A model generated the notes under the pieces. That model worked only from the letters and a program-made list of their open reading frames with translations, did no database searches and was not told where the DNA came from. The translations under genes and the position numbers were made by a program. From Streptomyces sp. PsTaAH-137 (lineage in GTDB: Bacteria > Actinomycetota > Actinomycetes > Streptomycetales > Streptomycetaceae): 64,000 bases of DNA. Below are positions 60,969 to 64,000 of this stretch, one piece after another; the first letter of the stretch is position 1, and every line of letters starts with the position of its first letter. Location: the NCBI RefSeq assembly GCF_003259365.1, contig NZ_QLLY01000028.1:33878-97877 (forward strand), in the 5' to 3' direction.

Positions 60969-62294
60969 TCAGGCCAGGGCGGCGGACAGTTCGGGCAGTG
61001 CGGGTGTCAGGTGCGCGTGGGCGGCGGCGACTGCTTCGGCCTCCGCTTCCGTGATGAGGTGGGACCGACCGCGTTCCCAGCCGTCGCCGGAGGCGAGCAC
61101 GGCGGTGCCGGCCTCTTCGGGGGCGATGGCCTGAGCAGCCTTGAGCGCGTCGGGGTTGAGGTCGCCGAGTGTCATTTCCGCCGTACCGGGGTCAGCGACC
61201 CGGTGGCAGACCCGGCCACCGAGTTGAGCGCGGAGCGCGGTCACCCCGGGGCCGAGATCGGAGCCGACGCGCTGTCCGGCGACTACGAGGAACACCCCGA
61301 GTGCGGCGCCGAGTTGGGCGAGCCGGATCAGCGCGGTACCGGCCGCATGTGCTTCGTCCTTCTCGTGGCGCCCGGCGACGAGGAAGAGTTCCGCGATCTC
61401 GTCCACGATGACGACGACCGGTACCGGCCGTTCCTTCTCCGCGAGGCCCCAGATGTTGCGGACGCCGGCCACGCGGCAGACCGTCATGCGATCGAGGGTG
61501 AGATCCACCAGCGCGGACAGCAGCCGCACCGCCTGTCTCCGGTTGGTCGCGAGGGCGGAGAGGCGAGGCCCGTAGAGCGACAGTTCCATGCCGCCTTTGC
61601 AGTCGATGCCGACGAGGGCGACCGGTTGCGGCGCGAGACCGGCGACGAGTGCGTTGATCAGCGTCGACTTGCCGGAACGGGTGGCACCGACGATCAGCCA
61701 GTGCGGTATTCGGCGCAGGTCGATGACCCAGGCCGCTCCGGTCTCCAGTGTCCCGACGACCACCCGCAGCAGCAGCCCTGGTCCACGGGTGTGCGGCGCT
61801 CGTGGTGCGGCGAGTGGGTTGGCGTACAGGGCGTTGATCCGTACGACGCCGGGCCGTTGGGAAGTGACCCGGACCGCGTGGATCTGCCAGTCCTCCGCCA
61901 TCGCGGGTGCCGCCTTCACGAAGTCCTCGGGCAACTGCCCGGGAAGCAGGCGCACCAGGAAGACGAAGCCGTTAGCCGCGGGCCGGATGAACCCGAAACG
62001 CGGAACGCGGGGTTGGGGCGGCGGAGCCCCGTTGCCGACGAGCCCGGACACCACCGTCAGGGCGGGGCGACGACTCACGGCGAGTCCGCACCCGGCCATC
62101 AGCGCCCGCCAGGTGCGGGCGACGCGAAGGGCGGCGGCCGGGTAGCCGAGTAACAACCACCAGGCGGCCGGATGCCTCCGGCGAAGCGCCGGGCCAGCTA
62201 TCAACAGGCCCAGAACTAAGACGGCGGCGACCACGAGAATTCGCCCCGGCCAGGAAGCCCCGGCCGACGGGTCGGCAGACGCCAGGGTGATCAC
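60969..62294 (-). CDS. traSA: TraSA-like FtsK/SpoIIIE DNA translocase
   Basis: 441 residues from GTG 62294, overlapping the previous stop. Two N-terminal membrane spans (ILVVAAVLVLGLLIAGPAL and AAWWLLLGYPAAALRVA), then the motor with Walker A GATRSGKSTLINAL near 200 and Walker B VVVIVDEIAELF, and QLGGRVCHRVADPGTAEM. A single FtsK-like hexamer transfers double-stranded DNA between hyphae in this group. Its C-terminus contains the recognition domain. Confidence 0.93.
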   Translation of the reverse strand: MITLASADPSAGASWPGRILVVAAVLVLGLLIAGPALRRRHPAAWWLLLGYPAAALRVARTWRALMAGCGLAVSRRPALTVVSGLVGNGAPPPQPRVPRFGFIRPAANGFVFLVRLLPGQLPEDFVKAAPAMAEDWQIHAVRVTSQRPGVVRINALYANPLAAPRAPHTRGPGLLLRVVVGTLETGAAWVIDLRRIPHWLIVGATRSGKSTLINALVAGLAPQPVALVGIDCKGGMELSLYGPRLSALATNRRQAVRLLSALVDLTLDRMTVCRVAGVRNIWGLAEKERPVPVVVIVDEIAELFLVAGRHEKDEAHAAGTALIRLAQLGAALGVFLVVAGQRVGSDLGPGVTALRAQLGGRVCHRVADPGTAEMTLGDLNPDALKAAQAIAPEEAGTAVLASGDGWERGRSHLITEAEAEAVAAAHAHLTPALPELSAALA

Positions 62295-62635
62295 TGCCCG
62301 GCCCCCTTGGCGGCCGAGGTCGCCTGAAGGGGACGGATCTCGGCGGCACGGTAGGCGATCCCATGCCGTCCTTCGTTCTCCCAGGGGATGGCGACCAGAT
62401 CGCGTACGGCGACGGGCGTGCCGTTCTGCACGCCGGACGGCTCGCCGGGGACGCTCACGTTGACCACGTCCGCCGAGGTGCCGGCCATCAGGCAAAGGCC
62501 CACCTGGTACAGCGTCTTGCCGGTGTCGCGGTCCACCCTGACCTGCCCGGACTCACGGCTGACGAGCCGCGGAGTCGGGGGTACGGCGCAGATGATCCCC
62601 GTGAACTTGGCGGTGTCGATCGGAAGGGTTGCCAC
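62291..62635 (-). CDS. Conserved protein of the mobile element
   Basis: 114 residues from a GTG at 62635, eight bases after AGGAG; an upstream ATG at 62653 has no such site. The segment LPIDTAKFTGIICAVPPTPR and GEPSGVQNGTPVAVRDLVAI is conserved in the same place of related elements, but its role is unknown. It is the first gene of the minus-strand operon, just after the operator pair. Confidence 0.75.
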   Translation of the reverse strand: MATLPIDTAKFTGIICAVPPTPRLVSRESGQVRVDRDTGKTLYQVGLCLMAGTSADVVNVSVPGEPSGVQNGTPVAVRDLVAIPWENEGRHGIAYRAAEIRPLQATSAAKGAGQ

Positions 62636-62689
62636 TTCTTGGACTCCTCTCATGGGCACCCGCAGGCCAGTCCTGCGGATTGCTAGACC

Positions 62690-62739
62690 ACCCGTAGTAC
62701 GGGTGACGTGAGTCCAGATTGGCGACCCGTAGTACGGGT
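62690..62739. promoter_or_regulatory. Twin palindromic operators of the element
   Basis: ACCCGTAGTACGGGT occurs at 62690-62704 and 62725-62739, both exact and 35 bases apart. The sequence is palindromic except for the centre. It sits between the GntR gene (plus) and the minus-strand transfer operon and probably controls both. The GntR protein is the natural ligand. Confidence 0.8.
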
Positions 62740-62839
62740 TGTCAACCGTGTTGGGATAAGAGAAGCTGTCCACGTTCGTGGACAGTTCGTCTACGGAAAC
62801 GGACAAGCCGCAAAGGCCGAGGGCCACGGAGGACCGGGC

Positions 62840-63580
62840 ATGCCGCCAAAGAACACGCAGCCGAAGTACCGGCAGATCGCCGACTACCTGCGCGAAGGCA
62901 TCCTGGACGGCACCTTCCCGGCCGGCCAGCCGCTCCCCTCGGAGGAGTCGTTGGCCAAGCAGTTCGGCGTGACGCGCCCGACTGTCCGTCAGGGCCTCAC
63001 CGAACTAAGGGCATCCGGACTGGTCGAGGCCATCATGGGCCGAGGCACGTTCGCCCGCTCCCCCCAGAACCGCCCCAGCCTCACGCTCCCCCGAGGTGTC
63101 CGCCGCGCTTCCGACGGCTCATACACAGAGGCCGACGGCATCCGCTGGACCGACGCCGAGGAGCCCGCGGCCACGCGCACAGACGCCCCGCTCGCATTGG
63201 CTGACCTTCTCCGTGTCCCGCCGGGCGAGCCCCTGTTCACCTACGACGCCTTGCAGACCGCCGACCAGGGCCGCCTACGCCAACTCCACCGCACCTACAT
63301 CCCGTTCTCGGTGCTCCTGGATACCAAGTACGAGGAGCAGCCCCCGCCGCCGGCGCCGCACCTCTACAACGCGCTCGCCGAACTGGGCCACGAACTCCAC
63401 TTCACGGAGTACATCCGCACCCGCATGCCTCTACCGGACCAGGCCCGGGCCCTTCGCTTGGCCGACGGGGTACCCATGCTGCACATCCTCCGCGTCACGC
63501 TCACGGCAGCGGACAAGCCGCTAGCCCTAGAGGAGTTGAACCTTTCAGGGCACGACTTGGAGCTTGCGTTCGCCCTGTAG
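62840..63580 (+). CDS. GntR family repressor with UTRA domain (KorSA-like)
   Basis: 246 residues from ATG 62840, after GGAGGACC. Winged helix (YRQIADYLREGILDGTFPAG to VTRPTVRQGLTELRASGLVE) and a C-terminal HutC/UTRA ligand domain (PGEPLFTYDALQTADQG to the end). In pSAM2 the GntR protein KorSA represses transfer and replication genes. Its own promoter lies over the palindromes at 62690-62739, so autoregulation is expected. Confidence 0.92.
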   Translation: MPPKNTQPKYRQIADYLREGILDGTFPAGQPLPSEESLAKQFGVTRPTVRQGLTELRASGLVEAIMGRGTFARSPQNRPSLTLPRGVRRASDGSYTEADGIRWTDAEEPAATRTDAPLALADLLRVPPGEPLFTYDALQTADQGRLRQLHRTYIPFSVLLDTKYEEQPPPPAPHLYNALAELGHELHFTEYIRTRMPLPDQARALRLADGVPMLHILRVTLTAADKPLALEELNLSGHDLELAFAL

Positions 63581-63753
63581 TCAGCCGCGCAAGAATCGGC
63601 TCCCGGTTCAGACTTTCTCTACTTCTTCAAGCACCCGGCTGCGCTCCGCTCCGCCGGGCGGGCTTCCCGGCTCCGCTCGGGGCGCCGCTCCTGCCTTCGG
63701 CCCGCTCCGCCCCGGCTGCGCCGACGCCCGCCCACTGTGGTTAGGCCCTGAGG

Positions 63754-64000
63754 TCATGAGTCGAGCACTCGGCACGCTCTCGGCCCTCGGTCACAGACGA
63801 TGCCTCCGGCGGGGGATCGGCCGGCACCGGGTGGGAGGGGGGCGCCGTTCCCGGCCGCGGGCACATCGTGGTGGGCGTGGTGGGCTCCCATCCCGTCCAC
63901 TGTCGACCCAGGCAGAGCCGAGCAGACGCGGCCCATGGCGTCCAGGTCGTTCGTACAGTGGCGCGCTCCACCTGGACGCCATGAACCACGCCCGCTCCAC
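63754..64000 (-). CDS. Possible partial gene open to the window end
   Basis: A minus-strand frame without stop from 64000 to TGA at 63754 has codons with consistently G or C third bases (HCTNDLDAMGRVCSALPGST near the upstream side). Overlapping frames on the same strand look poorer. No family is recognised, and the start lies outside. The stretch 63581-63753 between it and the GntR gene holds no gene, only very GC-rich inverted-repeat DNA near 63640-63735. Confidence 0.3.
   Translation of the reverse strand, partial: WSGRGSWRPGGARHCTNDLDAMGRVCSALPGSTVDGMGAHHAHHDVPAAGNGAPLPPGAGRSPAGGIVCDRGPRACRVLDS

Larger units (their letters stand above)
57068..64000. mobile_element. pSAM2-like integrative and conjugative element (AICE), partial
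   Basis: From the tRNA-Arg 3' end to the window end the DNA holds the standard actinomycete element set, mainly on the minus strand: integrase next to the tRNA, excisionase, rolling-circle RepSA, small transfer genes, an FtsK-like TraSA and a divergent GntR repressor. Genes overlap by 4 bases in many places. The other attachment site is outside the window, so the length and the second end are unknown. Elements of this kind replicate after excision and move double-stranded DNA between mycelia. Confidence 0.93.

Noticed and set aside
63640..63735. CRISPR-like or replication-origin array in the GC-rich repeats near the window end
   Set aside because: Short imperfect GCTCCGC-type repeats without regular spacing; no spacers and no iteron pattern.

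Overview
The window is a piece of a high-GC actinobacterial chromosome, almost certainly from a Streptomyces species. The evidence is the base composition and strong GC bias at third codon positions, the polar-growth coiled-coil genes scy and filP, the actinobacterial mismatch-repair nuclease NucS, a chitinase with DasR-type direct repeats, and a pSAM2-like integrated element. Gene order agrees with the core region of S. coelicolor that carries scy-filP, chiSRC, the atp operon, rho and the threonine/lysine genes.

Layout. 1-4.6 kb: two AIM24-family genes, a MarR regulator and an OmpR-type two-component system divergent from a PepSY protein. 4.6-7.4 kb: methylmalonyl-CoA/acyl-CoA genes (meaB, thiolase, mce). 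7.6-12.7 kb: scy and filP, which organise the hyphal tip. 12.8-17.7 kb: two paralogous ABC-2 exporters flanking an unknown gene. 17.7-25 kb: a possible Zn protein, an LLM oxidoreductase, an unknown gene, nucS, a membrane-anchored STAND-like ATPase, a STAS protein and 3-hydroxybutyryl-CoA dehydrogenase. 25.1-25.6 kb: apparent deletion scar joining the 3' ends of a TetR gene and an ABC-2 permease gene. 25.6-30.7 kb: cobalamin adenosyltransferase, a membrane protein and chiS-chiR-chiC. 30.9-47.3 kb: a long minus-strand block holding a DUF2550 protein, the atp operon, a WecA/TagO-type transferase, a glyA paralogue, a low-molecular-weight phosphatase-like protein lacking the nucleophilic Cys, a TsaC-type protein, prmC, prfA, rpmE and an LCP protein. 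47.6-56.8 kb: rho, thrB, thrC, hom, lysA, nrtL (an ArgS-like protein without a catalytic core) and a lone receiver protein. 57.0 kb: tRNA-Arg(CCG). From 57.07 kb to the window end: part of an actinomycete integrative and conjugative element (int, xis, repSA, small genes, FtsK-type traSA and a GntR repressor with twin operators).

How genes work together. Thiolase, 3-hydroxybutyryl-CoA dehydrogenase, mce, meaB and the adenosyltransferase all serve acetyl-CoA assimilation and B12-dependent methylmalonyl-CoA handling. ChiS/ChiR and the direct repeats control the chitinase. The prfA-prmC pair, rpmE and rho serve translation and termination next to the ATP synthase operon. The mobile element is one convergent replication-transfer-integration cassette driven from the operator region near 62.7 kb.

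The best leads are the twin 15-bp palindromes of the element, the tandem 17-bp AT-rich repeat upstream of the STAND-like ATPase, the Cys-to-Ser phosphatase-like protein, the helically phased TTCAGC repeats of the PepSY two-component system, and the TetR/ABC scar. Most are family-level inferences that need database comparison.
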